Below the pieces are notes generated by a model. That model was not told the DNA's origin. It saw only the letters and a list, made by a program, of their open reading frames with translations, and ran no database searches. Shown here piece after piece: positions 1 through 9,783 of a stretch of DNA of 64,000 bases; within the stretch, counting starts at the first letter, position 1; the number at the start of each line of letters is the position of its first letter. Made by a program: the position numbers and the translations under genes. Where the stretch lies: positions 6,200,001 through 6,264,000 of the forward strand of contig JAEUWY010000005.1 of assembly GCA_022059125.1 (NCBI GenBank), given 5' to 3'. The stretch comes from Corynespora cassiicola (lineage: Eukaryota > Ascomycota > Dothideomycetes > Pleosporales > Corynesporascaceae).

Positions 1-246
1 GCAGATATGTTTGAAATCCGGGATAAGTGGGGATATGAAAAGTCTGGGGAAGTTGTGGTTTGTAATGGGGATATCGGTTTATGATGGCTTCACGTTACCG
101 ACACATGGGGGGCGAAGGGCCTCGTGCAACCTGATCTGAGGACCAAATATGAAGATTAATCCACCAGTATTCATTGATTCATCATGTCCTAAAAGGCTGA
201 ATCTTGATATTTCTTTGCTATCGAAATGGGGCCTTCCCAACTGCGC

Positions 247-1885
247 TCAATGCACATATCTAAACCTAACAACTGCATCTCCTCCATGCCCAGTCTTACC
301 ACCCCGAATCCCCCCTCCAACAATCCCCAGTTCCTCTTCTTCTTTCTCCATCTTCTTATTCTGCCCCTTGAGATAGTACTTGATAAAGATGGCCATACCT
401 GCACATATCAGGCATGCGGCGCTCATCATCGCGCCACCGGCGTAGTACCTCGGCTTTTGCGAGTCGGGAAACGCGTAGGATGTATAAAAGTGTGCAACAC
501 CGGCAGCCATGAGATTGATGATTGCAAGAGCAGCTGCACGCTTGGATGCAGGACGGGGCAGCGAGGCGGATAGCCAAGAAACGCAAAGATTGTAGGGGCT
601 GTATGTTCCCGAGGTCATGAGGAACATGGAAAAATAGCGGCCGCCGAGGGAGGGAACAAACATGGCCTTGAGGGTGGTTGTTAGCGTGAGGCTTGAAGCT
701 TCCTTGAAGGTAACCTTGGAACTTACCAAAAGGTTCCCCAGCAAACCAAACATCATGGGAATTGCAATATGCCATCCACGCTCGCCCTTGTGCGCAGCAT
801 GAAAAGACACGCAAAGCGAAACCACAAAGGCGAATAGATATGGAGGTGCTGTCAAAAGAAGAGTGATGGTGGTGTTATAACCCAATGTTCCAACAATGGA
901 AGGGAAGAAATTGTTGAAAGACTGGGCCGTAATAAGCATCATCTGTAGTATAATGAACATGTATAGCTTCGGGTCAAGAAGGGCCTGCTTTAAGCCCCAG
1001 AAGATGGATTCGGGGTCTTCGTCGCGGATACCAGCATTCTCTTTGCGGATACGCCATTCGGCATAGAGTTGGTGTTCCTTGGGGAGGAACTTGGTGATCT
1101 TCTGGCAGGGGAAATCGGGGAGGATGGGCAGGCAGAGAAGAGCAATGACAACGGTCATGCTCCCTTCGATGATGAATAACCATTCCCAAGCAGGTCTTCC
1201 AGCTTTTCCATCCATCCGGTCCACGATACCAGCAGCAATCAAGCCGCCAAAAGAAGAAGCCAGCATATTTGAGCCGTACAAAATCGCCATGCGAGGTGGC
1301 AGTTCGGTCCTCTTATAGTAGCAGCTCATCAGGAAGAATACGCCTGGTAGAAAGGGTGCTTCGACCAAGCCGAGAATAAATCGCGAAGCAAATAGGCCAC
1401 CAAAATTTCGAGTGAACGCCTGGCACATTGAGACAATCCCCCATGCTGATGTGACGCAGCAAAGGTACCACGAAGGTCGGACCTTTGTGATGATCATGTT
1501 CGAAGGTAGCTGCGTGATTACATCTTGGAGTTCCAATCAGTCTACCATGCGTAGAGAGAGGGGGATTCGAAGAGTACTCACATCCAACGTAGAAGATCAT
1601 CAAACAAGTATTGTACTGTGAGTTGTTGATACCAAGAGTATCAGTAAGACCAGCAATCTTCGCGTTTGCAATGTTGTTCCTGTCCAGGATATTCAACAAG
1701 AACAGCAACGCGACGACAGGCAACAGCGTCGAATCAAGCCTCTTCACAAGAGACCTCTCAAGGCGTTTCTGCTCATCGTGGGATAAATGTACTAGCTCGT
1801 CGGGCAGAGGCAGCTCGTCTTCAGGTCGGACAACCTTTTCGATCGCCTCAAAACTGGCCTTGGGGTTGGCGGCAATATCTCCCAT
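247..1885 (-). CDS. MFS permease, allantoate/anion-cation symporter (Dal5-like)
   Basis: Plasma-membrane MFS transporter of the fungal anion:cation symporter group, which typically imports organic anions or vitamins (allantoate, nicotinate, pantothenate, sugar acids). Two exons, 1582..1885 and 247..1523, give 526 aa. The start codon is the ATG at 1885; reading frame upstream of it has only TTG. The 58-nt intron (GTGAGT...AAG) splits the family motif YVGYVITQLPSN and restores it exactly when removed. The N-terminal LDRNNIANAKIAGL and the following membrane segments are typical of the family, and the length is normal. The C-terminus ends in a charged Glu-rich and Gly-rich cytoplasmic tail. Substrate cannot be read from sequence. 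The downstream neighbour on the same strand is a D-2-hydroxyacid dehydrogenase, so an organic or sugar acid is plausible but inferred. Confidence 0.88.
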
Positions 1886-2512
1886 TGTAGCAGGCTGCCA
1901 ATAGTAGCGAATGAGACAGAACGTCTTCTTGCAGAGCAAGACGAATACACAAGGAAGGGTAGTCAAAGTAGTGTGTTCGCCCTCTTAATCACGCAGATGA
2001 ACCGTTTGTGAAAGGTGATAAGGTCTATCCATGTTTGGCCAAGCGCCTGGGAAAACTCATCCCCAGCATTGCGGAGAAGGCCCGGAGAGATGTGCGAGTC
2101 TGGAGAGGTGTGGGGAAATCCGAACAGGCCAGGGGTCCACTCCAGATTCCGACGTTGTACTGGACCCTCAATGACTGCCATGCGCGGGGAGAGTATCAAG
2201 CGGGAGGAGATGCAACTGCTTCTGGATGGCGTTCAAGCTACGGGCATTGGCATCGCTAAGTACCCGTCTTGTGTAGGCTTGTCGACGCCTTTCTTCTCGG
2301 TCATCTGCCCGCGTGGGGTGGAATCTCGGCATCAAATCGAACCACCATGACCGCACTTGGGTCGCAGATTCTCCGAGGAGTAGGGCGAAGATAGTCTCGA
2401 CTAGACTTGCACCTGGCTCGCAGATATTGCCCAGGGCTGGGCTCGAGAGACACAAGGCGATCTTCAGACGTCATTCGGACAGACTTATCCGCTCGGGGAA
2501 ATTGAATGTCAA
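1886..2512. other. Intergenic, promoter of the Dal5-like permease
   Basis: 627 bp between the permease start and the end of the dehydrogenase gene, both on the minus strand. Open frames here are short and unsupported. One TTCCGA hexamer lies at 2147..2152. No gene or repeat is recognised. Confidence 0.5.
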
Positions 2513-3638
2513 CTATGGTGCTTGTCTAGCCTCGTAAAATGCCTTTTTGTTTACAGGTGTAGATGGCTCCTCTCCCGTAAATTGTCCGTCGGCGCCAATA
2601 ACTCTTAAAATATTCTTCATAGCTCCCAATTCAAAGTTGATGCGTGTATTCAGTGCCCCGCCCGCAATGTGCGTGGTCAGCGTGACATTCGGCATCTCTG
2701 CAAGCGTCTTGCTGACTTGTGGCTCGTGGTAGTGCACATCCAAGCCTGCAGCACTAATGTGTCCTCTCTCTAATGCGTCAATCAGAGCGTCCTCGTTCAG
2801 CACTTGGCCTCGCGCCGTATTGATGATGCGTGATCCCGGCTTCATAAGAGCAAGTTGCGGCGCAGAAATGAGATCTTGTGTGTGCTTGTTCAACGGAGTA
2901 TGCAAAGAGATGCAATCCGCGACCTTGAGCAACGAATCCAATGTTTCATGGTAGGTCGCCTGGAGCGCGTTTTCCTCTTCTTTGGCCGCCCTCACTACAT
3001 CAAAGTAGTGGATTTTCATTCCCAAGGCGGCACCCGCTTTGTGCGCCAACTTCTTGCTGATATTGCCCAGTCCCACAATGCCTAGTATATGATCTCTCGG
3101 ATTCGCACTGATGGTGGCACACAGCTTGTGGCATTCCTGGAACTTTTCCGGATCGCATGTCCTGGCCGCGAGCTGTGCTCTCGTGAAATTCCTAAAGACA
3201 GAGAGGACCATGTACAATGCAGTGTCCGAGACTGCTTCGTCGGATGCGCCTGCGCCATTCGCGTACCAGATGCCCCGCGATGCCAGAAGATCCACGTCTG
3301 CCCAGTTGTAGCCTGCGCCGGCGGAGGCAAATATCTTGCAAGAGGATGGGAGGAGAGGGATCAGCTCGGAATCCCATTGGCCCATTTCGCCACCGGTCTG
3401 GAAGTGAGGGCGGAAGATTGCGACAAAGTCGCCGTACCTGAGAGATGTTAGCGGCGTTGGAGGCAGACGCGCGTTCAAGGGCCGTAGCACACTTTTTGTC
3501 TTTGAGAGCTTTCATAAAACTCTCACGATTCAAATCCTCATTCTGAACGACATCAAATCGCGCAAGAAACTCCTTATCGTAGAATTCATGGTTGTATTTG
3601 ATCGGTTCACCAATGTGAAGAACGACTGGTTTTCCCAT
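2513..3638 (-). CDS. D-isomer-specific 2-hydroxyacid dehydrogenase (glyoxylate/hydroxypyruvate reductase-like)
   Basis: NAD(P)-dependent reductase interconverting 2-keto acids and D-2-hydroxy acids. Exons 3493..3638 and 2513..3437 give 356 aa. The 55-nt intron begins GTGTGC, has a GCTAACA branch site and ends CTCAG; splicing yields KALKDKKYGDFVAIF. The start is the MGKPVVLHIG methionine at 3638; the frame upstream has no ATG. The nucleotide-binding loop reads GIVGLGNISKK, so the third glycine of GxGxxG is serine. The catalytic Arg (INTARGQV), Glu (HYHEPQV) and His (LTTHIAGG) are all present. The length matches fungal members often labelled D-mandelate or glyoxylate reductases. Substrate is unknown. 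Confidence 0.88.
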
Positions 3639-4363
3639 GTTTGAGCCTGAACTTGGAAACGCGTCGTTGCTAGGGGGTTGGAGCACAGCCGGTACAAAAA
3701 TATCCGGCAAGTTTTGCGTGTCAGTGATGTATGCCTACAGTTGGGTGCGTGGATATCGTGCGAGCTCCAGTCATCCTTCCGAGAATGGCGAGCGCGGTGG
3801 AGCATGGATTCGTTCGGCGGCGAGAAGCCCGAGCGCGCGTTGAGACGCGTCTCATGAGAAAGGGAGCGAAGGAATCCATCCCAAATACACTTGAGCTAGC
3901 TAACTTGATCGTCCTTGATACTCGCAGATGTGTCGAGAATGCGTCGGCGGCGGTATTGAAGCAGCCACGCACGGTCGATCCGGAGCTGAAGCGGATGACT
4001 AAGCAACCATACTCAAACTGCAGTCCGATGGTGCTTTTGCACTCCACCGGTCCCCATGTGCTTAAGAATATCAAGCCAATTTATTATATCGGTCAGTTTT
4101 CATTGGATTGATCGAGCAAAATTTCTTGAGTTACTTGAGCTGATTATGGAGCCGACAGAGCATTTAGCTGGTTTAAGCTCAAAATTGGTTCGAGGCCATT
4201 GAATTTAAAAAAAAAAAAAACATGGCAGACTCATCGCCTTGCCCGAATAATTACAGAAATACGTTGAGGCCAAAGAATAGACAAGAATTCTTTATCGTAC
4301 TTGTATATTTTCGATAATTACATGGTATAAAAGACTCCATGTTGAGTTCAGTTACAACCCCAC
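3639..4363. other. Intergenic, promoter of the dehydrogenase; poly-A run
   Basis: 725 bp without a supportable gene; opposing open frames around 3721..4111 have no recognisable content. A 14-base A run occupies 4207..4220. One TTCCGA hexamer is at 3777..3782. Confidence 0.5.
4207..4220. repeat. Poly-A run
   Basis: Fourteen A residues in the intergenic region. Confidence 0.85.
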
Positions 4364-4867
4364 TTAAGAGCGGCGGCGAAGTACGAAGAAAAACGGTGGG
4401 CCAGGCATTTGAATATTATCCATGGCGCCCAAAAGTGTTTGATCATCCACCTTGCGAAAATGATCAATGATCGGTGCTTGGTTATAGATCATGCTGGCGG
4501 TAGATACGCCCCGATATTCTACCATTCGAAGGCGCGCTGCGTGCTCCTTCGTTTCAAGTTTGTCGCGGGAATCTTTTGCATTCTTCCCAGGCTCAAGTTG
4601 CGTAAGAGCTGCAATGGGGTTCACAGCGAACAAGTTATTGCCATCTCGAAAAACCAAAGGATGGACTTGGTTGATTTCATCGAACGTTTTTCCATACCAT
4701 CCAGAGGCTTCGAGGAACCCGTCCTGGAGGTGCCCCGTTGGGAAGGATGAGCCTTCATATTTTCCGTGGAGCTCTTCCAATTTCACAGCGGGCAGAGAAT
4801 CAAAAATTGCAAGAGCATCTTCGGTTGTCGTTTTACCGGCAGCGATGGCTTCTTGAAAGGTCGCCAT
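4364..4867 (-). CDS. GXWXG / DUF4334 domain protein
   Basis: Small single-exon protein of 167 aa, starting at the ATG at 4867. The N-terminal half matches the GXWXG domain around FPTGHLQDGFLEASGWYGK, followed by HPLVF. The C-terminal half matches DUF4334 (RMVEYRGVSTASMIYNQ, then the LGAMD-type motif). The motif that names the first domain reads GKYEG, so tryptophan is replaced by tyrosine. The biochemical role of the family is not established; it is often found beside oxidoreductases. The neighbour is the D-2-hydroxyacid dehydrogenase on the same strand. The transcript appears to carry an intron in its 5' leader. Confidence 0.85.
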   Translation of the reverse strand: MATFQEAIAAGKTTTEDALAIFDSLPAVKLEELHGKYEGSSFPTGHLQDGFLEASGWYGKTFDEINQVHPLVFRDGNNLFAVNPIAALTQLEPGKNAKDSRDKLETKEHAARLRMVEYRGVSTASMIYNQAPIIDHFRKVDDQTLLGAMDNIQMPGPPFFFVLRRRS

Positions 4868-4871
4868 CTTG

Positions 4872-4918
4872 CTACATGATATCAACAACAGGTCATTCCT
4901 ATGAAGGAAACAACTTAC
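4872..4918 (-). other. Probable 5'-UTR intron of the DUF4334 gene
   Basis: On the minus strand a consensus donor CAG|GTAAGT at 4918 and an acceptor ATGTAG ending at 4872 bracket 47 nt, four bases upstream of the ATG. The size and sites match coding introns in this window. The position is inferred without transcript data. Confidence 0.55.
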
Positions 4919-5408
4919 CTGATCAAGGAGAAAATGAAAATAACAATTGTAGTTAATAGTAGATAAAGTATGGCAAGACAAGTTGAAGAAGTAATTGTTC
5001 AAGCTCGACAGTGTCCTCTTCACAAAAATGCACCTATTGAAACTCTCAGGATACTTATAGAAAACCTCGTCTACTTCACGGTTTGGGCAGCAAGAAATTG
5101 GAGAAAATATCTTGGCCATTTCTCATGTCCTAAACCCGACCATCCGGCCACAACATAAGCTCTGTATATGCGGGGTTCGCAAATCATGTACGTCCTGTAC
5201 GGGCTGTCTCCATGGTTGAAAAGGGCCGAGTAAGTTACCCCACAGTTTGTGCGTCTGGATTCGTCCGACACAGTGTTCTTTCCAATGGAACCCCTCCATG
5301 GATTTTCAAAACTAGCCGGTTCGATCCGCCAAAGGGTAACCCGAGAGTCATACATCGAAAGTCACGTCCTTGAAGCCTACTGTAGAGATTAGATACATGT
5401 ACAAGAGA
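4919..5408. other. Intergenic, DUF4334 promoter and ZZ gene 3' region
   Basis: About 490 bp without a gene. It holds the upstream leader and promoter of the DUF4334 gene and the 3' flank of the ZZ-finger gene. A GGTTCGATCC stretch near 5319 resembles a tRNA B box, but no tRNA fold surrounds it. Confidence 0.4.
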
Positions 5409-7460
5409 TCAACAAGATGCTCCACCTCCACCTCCACCTCCGCCCCCGTCACCGCCGCCACCACCTCCTCCATCCCCTCCACTTCCTCCGCTATCACCTA
5501 TAAGGCTACCGACAACTCCCTCTGCCCCCTGAGCCGCAGCCTCCACCGCCTTCAAAACTGTACCATACTTCTTTCCATCCCCATGCTTGCCAAAATCACT
5601 AGCTTTCCAATATCTCATCCGCCCCAGGTCGTTTTGTCTAACCCTCTCGGTGTTCGTGTCAAAAGCCTTGGCATTCGTACTCCTCTGCTTCCTGAGCGTA
5701 TGCATCTCCCAATCTTTCATGACCTGCAGGGTCGCAACGACCAGCGCGACGTCCACCTCAGGATTGCGGATATACAACGCCTCGTCGGGCAGCGACACGA
5801 GCGTGAAGCTACATGTCGGGAGTACAGAGTTGCTTGACGCGCGACACGCCTCGCAAATGTCGTGAGACGCGCAGGTCTTGCACTTCCAGCGGAGTCCAGA
5901 GAACGGGGATGACTTGCAGCCTTTGCAGGCAATGCCGGTGTGGATCTCGGCCGTGTCGGTGTAGCCGTCCCAGTAGGTGTGGTCTGCAATTATCGGGCCG
6001 AAGAGAGGGTCTTGGGTCGAGTTCGTTGCGACAAACAGGGCATGCCGTATGGTGTCATATCTATCCTTTGTCCCATCCAAGGGCCGGTGCGCTACCCATT
6101 TGTATAGTCGCCCATCCGGTCCGATGAATCTAAGCGTATCGTAGTTGAGGGCGTGGACATAGGTGGGCATCATGTCTTTGCCATTCGGCAAGTATAGCCT
6201 CTCGCGTTTCCTTACCCCGTTATTCTTGTCAAGTTTTAGCTCATAAGACCAGGGCGCTTGACTTGGAGTGGATTTGGTGAGCTTGTCTTTTCTCGATGAT
6301 GTCGTCAATTTCCAATGGAACTTTGGGCTAGAAAAGCTACCGCCACTGGATTTGAAGGTAAATGTAAAGGCTGCATTTTGAGGGTGTTTTACATTCTCTG
6401 TGAAGCGAGTTGTGCGCCAGTAAAATGAATCTACCATGTCTGGCCACTCGGTCTTGGCTTTCATATGAAACGATCCATAAAAGGTCATGGTAACAGGGGG
6501 CAACAACCATTGCGGTGGATGTGGCACTTGTCGATGTCTTTCCAGATATGCCGATAATTCCAGGGGATCTGAAGGAGCCGGTGGCAAATGCGCGGTAGTT
6601 GGTCCTGGCGATGCTGACTGCGAGTGTGTGCTGTATATCGACACTGGCCGCTCGCCGGGGACTACTTCTGGGAGAAGCGTAGTAGATACTGGTACTGGTT
6701 GCCCATATGAGTCTGGTCCATAAGGAACATTGGAGGCGACGCTTTGTGAGTGCGGTCTCTGCGTTGGTGCGGACTGATATGTTTGGATCGGCGAACTGTG
6801 AGTACTTGGAATATTGGTCGTGTTACTATACATTGATACTGGCCTCTGCTGATGAGCTACTTCGGGGAGGAGACTAGCAGCCGAATATGGCATTGTTCCG
6901 GGAGTTTCTGGCTCAAATACCGTGCTTGATGATATGCTGTGCGAATGTGGCCTCGAAAATGATGATCGATGGGTTTGACTTGGCGAGTAACTCGGGCTCG
7001 GGGGAGACAGGGCAGGCGAGAGATTCGGCTGTGGAGGTTGGCTCACGCTGCTGTTCGATCTCGCCCTCGCCTCCTGAAGCTCCATCTGCTGGAGCCTATG
7101 TGCCAACAGTTCATCACCTTTGAGCTGCTCGGGAGACGTTGATGTTTCGGGTGCTGGAGGTGGAGGCGCTGGCAATTCTGCGATAAACTGTGTCGGAGAC
7201 GGAGACCCGTAATGCGGCTGAACATAATTTACTGGTGGTGGAGCTTGCTGTGATGGATGAAGATGATTGTGAGAGTAACGATAGTCCTGCCCCGGAGGGT
7301 GCTGAGAGGCCTGTGAGTAACGAGGGTCCGAGTAGCGGTAATCTTGCCCAGGCGACTGTTGGTATGTGGATAAGTGGGTACCATCATAATACTGATCTGA
7401 CTGCTGGAAAGAAGGGCCATAGTAACCAGGCCATGGTTGGTTTTGGTCGGGATTAGCCAT
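5409..7460 (-). CDS. Pro/Gln-rich protein with ZZ-type zinc finger
   Basis: Single-exon protein of 683 aa; ATG at 7460. Residues 1 to about 300 are low complexity, rich in Pro, Gln, Ser and Tyr, with near repeats of GQDYRYS. A folded middle part (about 315-490) begins near TMTFYGSFHMKAK and is not a family I can name. A ZZ-type zinc finger lies at about 505-550: CKGCKSSPFSGLRWKCKTC, then CEAC. The C-terminus is an almost pure glycine tract ending ASC. ZZ fingers mediate protein contacts, including histone-tail or N-terminal recognition; the partner here is unknown. The Gly tract comes from GGN repeats at 5420..5485 and is likely to vary in length between strains. Confidence 0.85.
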   Translation of the reverse strand: MANPDQNQPWPGYYGPSFQQSDQYYDGTHLSTYQQSPGQDYRYSDPRYSQASQHPPGQDYRYSHNHLHPSQQAPPPVNYVQPHYGSPSPTQFIAELPAPPPPAPETSTSPEQLKGDELLAHRLQQMELQEARARSNSSVSQPPQPNLSPALSPPSPSYSPSQTHRSSFSRPHSHSISSSTVFEPETPGTMPYSAASLLPEVAHQQRPVSMYSNTTNIPSTHSSPIQTYQSAPTQRPHSQSVASNVPYGPDSYGQPVPVSTTLLPEVVPGERPVSIYSTHSQSASPGPTTAHLPPAPSDPLELSAYLERHRQVPHPPQWLLPPVTMTFYGSFHMKAKTEWPDMVDSFYWRTTRFTENVKHPQNAAFTFTFKSSGGSFSSPKFHWKLTTSSRKDKLTKSTPSQAPWSYELKLDKNNGVRKRERLYLPNGKDMMPTYVHALNYDTLRFIGPDGRLYKWVAHRPLDGTKDRYDTIRHALFVATNSTQDPLFGPIIADHTYWDGYTDTAEIHTGIACKGCKSSPFSGLRWKCKTCASHDICEACRASSNSVLPTCSFTLVSLPDEALYIRNPEVDVALVVATLQVMKDWEMHTLRKQRSTNAKAFDTNTERVRQNDLGRMRYWKASDFGKHGDGKKYGTVLKAVEAAAQGAEGVVGSLIGDSGGSGGDGGGGGGGDGGGGGGGGGASC

Positions 7461-8077
7461 GATTTTGGTCCGCGCCAGGTGGAAATTTTCCGTAGTTTAC
7501 CTTTTCACGGGGTGTCGCGAGAACAAAAGCAGGGAAAGGATAAATCTCGATGATTAAAGATCTTCAAAGGATTCCGCCCCCTGTCAGCCTAAGCACTCAG
7601 TAGACACACTCGAGTGAAATCCTGTGGCTTGATCTCTCAATGAGGAGGCTTCGCCCGTTTTCCTCCTCCAGGTAGGCCAGATGTTTGGTTATAGCGTTGC
7701 ACCGCCGTTCTGGGCTAATTCGGTCGCCGAATGGCAGAGAAGGGATGATGTCGCCTAGCAAGTGACGACGAACGAGGCTGAAGTGCTGAGACTTGGGGGC
7801 CTGACGATCAGTCATGAGATGACGTCAGCCGCATCGGCCCGCTCGATTGGGTAATGGCTCAGAATATCACATCACCATGTAGAAACACCATCATCATTAG
7901 TCTGAATTTACAGTCTTCTCTTTGGCATGGATATGTAGCGCTCTCATCGTAACGGCCGCCCAATGCTCAGTAGGCTTCACAATTACATTATCCGATTAGG
8001 ATAATTAAAAGTCGTCTCGCACTGGACCCCCAAACTGGGGAATCGACTGTATTCTACAGGTGCACAAGATTAAATTC
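7461..8077. other. Intergenic, promoter of the ZZ gene
   Basis: 617 bp between two minus-strand genes. No coding signal, repeat or RNA gene was recognised. Confidence 0.5.
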
Positions 8078-9223
8078 TTAATTATCTAGCCATCCGACTT
8101 CAAATCGGAAGAATTTGATCCGTTGTCGCCAGAACGTGAATGCGACGTTGACAAGATCCCCGTCGACCCAAATACTGGGATAGCTCAGTTCCCTATTCTC
8201 CCTCGTTCTGGAGTTGTTGGTCATGCAGAATCCATCTCCTTCCTGAATGACTTTGCTCTTCCACGTCTTTCCCCCATCTGCACTTACACCGACTGTCAAA
8301 GTCTTCCTGGGAACACCCCAGATGGCCTCTTTCGTCTGTGTGGGCTGGTTCTCGCGCTTGTCGTCTTCGGGCGTGATATCGTCATACAATCCTTCTCTCT
8401 TAGCCTGCCCAGACTGGAAATTCGAATCATTGTACACAATGACGAGTCGTCCATCTGAGAGTACTTCAAAGCAAATGCCCGAGTTGGGATTTGGCAATGA
8501 AGTAGGAGCCGGCGATGACCATTCGATGCCGTTGGCGGACGTGGATGTGTAGATGTTGTCGGCCCAACGCGAACGGTAAAAGGCAACGTAGGTGCCGTCG
8601 GGGAGCTGTTTGATGTTCATGTGTACACTACCCGTCGAGTTCGGGACTTCCTTCTCGTGCCACGTCTTGCCATTGTCATGCGTGTATTTAACGACAGATA
8701 TATCGTCGTTTCCTATCCATCGATAACCTGGAGGTGTGCGGCAGTACCAAGCCGGCAGGACCCAAGATCCGTCCTTCAAGACGGTGATGGGCTGGCGAAT
8801 GAACAGTCCTTCGTCATCAAAGAGATTTTGAACAGGACTCCACGTCTGACCTTGGTCTTTCGATACCCGGTAGCGCACGACGGCCTTGTCCTGGTTGCCT
8901 GCCGGCTGTGCTGTGTAGAGAATCCACAAATCTTTCGTGTCGGGGTTCAAAAAGAGCACTGGGTTTTGTTCGCTGCGGTCAAGGTCATCCGAAACCTTTA
9001 TCGGAGTCGACCATGTTCGTGATCCTTTTCGAAGGCGGGAGAGATGGATACAAATGTCCGAGAGACCTTCCTGTGATCCTCCGAACCAAGCACAGAGAAG
9101 ATCGCCGCTCGGGAGCTGTAAAAGGTTTGACGCATGGACCTGCACCGTCGATGCCGGAATATAATTTGATGCGATGTACGGTTTCTCCGATTGGACGACC
9201 AGCTCGCTGTTGAAGTCGGCCAT
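8078..9223 (-). CDS. Sialidase-like BNR/Asp-box repeat protein
   Basis: Six-bladed beta-propeller protein of the BNR_2 (sialidase-like) family, 381 aa, single exon. The start is ATG at 9223 (MADFNSELVVQ); the frame extends further up only with non-ATG codons. At least three canonical Asp boxes are visible: SKDQGQTW, THDNGKTW and SADGGKTW, plus a degenerate SANGIEW. There is no signal peptide, so an intracellular location is likely, unlike secreted sialidases. Members of this fungal group may act on carbohydrates other than sialic acid; the substrate is not readable. It is divergent from the adjacent sugar permease across 560 bp, which suggests joint use in sugar metabolism (inference). Confidence 0.85.
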   Translation of the reverse strand: MADFNSELVVQSEKPYIASNYIPASTVQVHASNLLQLPSGDLLCAWFGGSQEGLSDICIHLSRLRKGSRTWSTPIKVSDDLDRSEQNPVLFLNPDTKDLWILYTAQPAGNQDKAVVRYRVSKDQGQTWSPVQNLFDDEGLFIRQPITVLKDGSWVLPAWYCRTPPGYRWIGNDDISVVKYTHDNGKTWHEKEVPNSTGSVHMNIKQLPDGTYVAFYRSRWADNIYTSTSANGIEWSSPAPTSLPNPNSGICFEVLSDGRLVIVYNDSNFQSGQAKREGLYDDITPEDDKRENQPTQTKEAIWGVPRKTLTVGVSADGGKTWKSKVIQEGDGFCMTNNSRTRENRELSYPSIWVDGDLVNVAFTFWRQRIKFFRFEVGWLDN

Positions 9224-9783
9224 ACTGCTGGAGAGGCGGTTGCAAAGTTGAGATGAGTCTGCCAAGTCCGCTGCCAGTCGATTTCGCGGGGGCCCGAGGA
9301 TCACGCGATATTCTGAATAGTTGAGGATAACTTTCTTCTGGACATCACCCCCTCAGAATCGACGACAATATAAGCTTACCAAGAAAACAAGCGCCGCTGG
9401 GGCCGCCACGCGCCTTCGCTTTTCTTTCCTTCTCCCTGGGCTTACCCCCGATGTTCATCCAGACCCCTCACATTGGACCGGGGCAGGCCCGACTGACGTG
9501 CACAGGACAGCGCACTTCTCTCCGTGGTGCACCATGTGGGGAAAGGACTGGGGAAACCATGCAGTTTCCGGGGTAAGAATCTGGTCAAGATAGCCTGGGG
9601 TAGCTTAATGGGCCTGGGCGAACGATAGTGGCTATAAAGACGGCGACGCTTTGTGTCCTTTTGCTTGATACGGGCTGCCACTGTGTTCAGCTGTCGTCGT
9701 AAAGCTCGCAGCACCAGTCCTCCCGGCTTCTATTTCCTCTTCAACCCACTCCCTCTTCGACTCGCTCTCTTCTCCTTCCAATC
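9224..9783. promoter_or_regulatory. Divergent promoter, BNR protein / sugar permease
   Basis: 560 bp between two divergently transcribed genes, so it should carry both promoters. A pyrimidine-rich stretch just before 9784 is typical of fungal transcription starts. No TCGGAA hexamer was found here, unlike the promoters further right. Confidence 0.5.

Noticed and set aside
4180..4200. GGTTCGAGGCC, a B-box-like sequence suggesting a tRNA
   Set aside because: No matching A box, acceptor stem or anticodon arm around it; a poly-A run follows by chance.
5315..5330. GGTTCGATCCG, a second tRNA B-box-like sequence
   Set aside because: No upstream A box or cloverleaf can be drawn.
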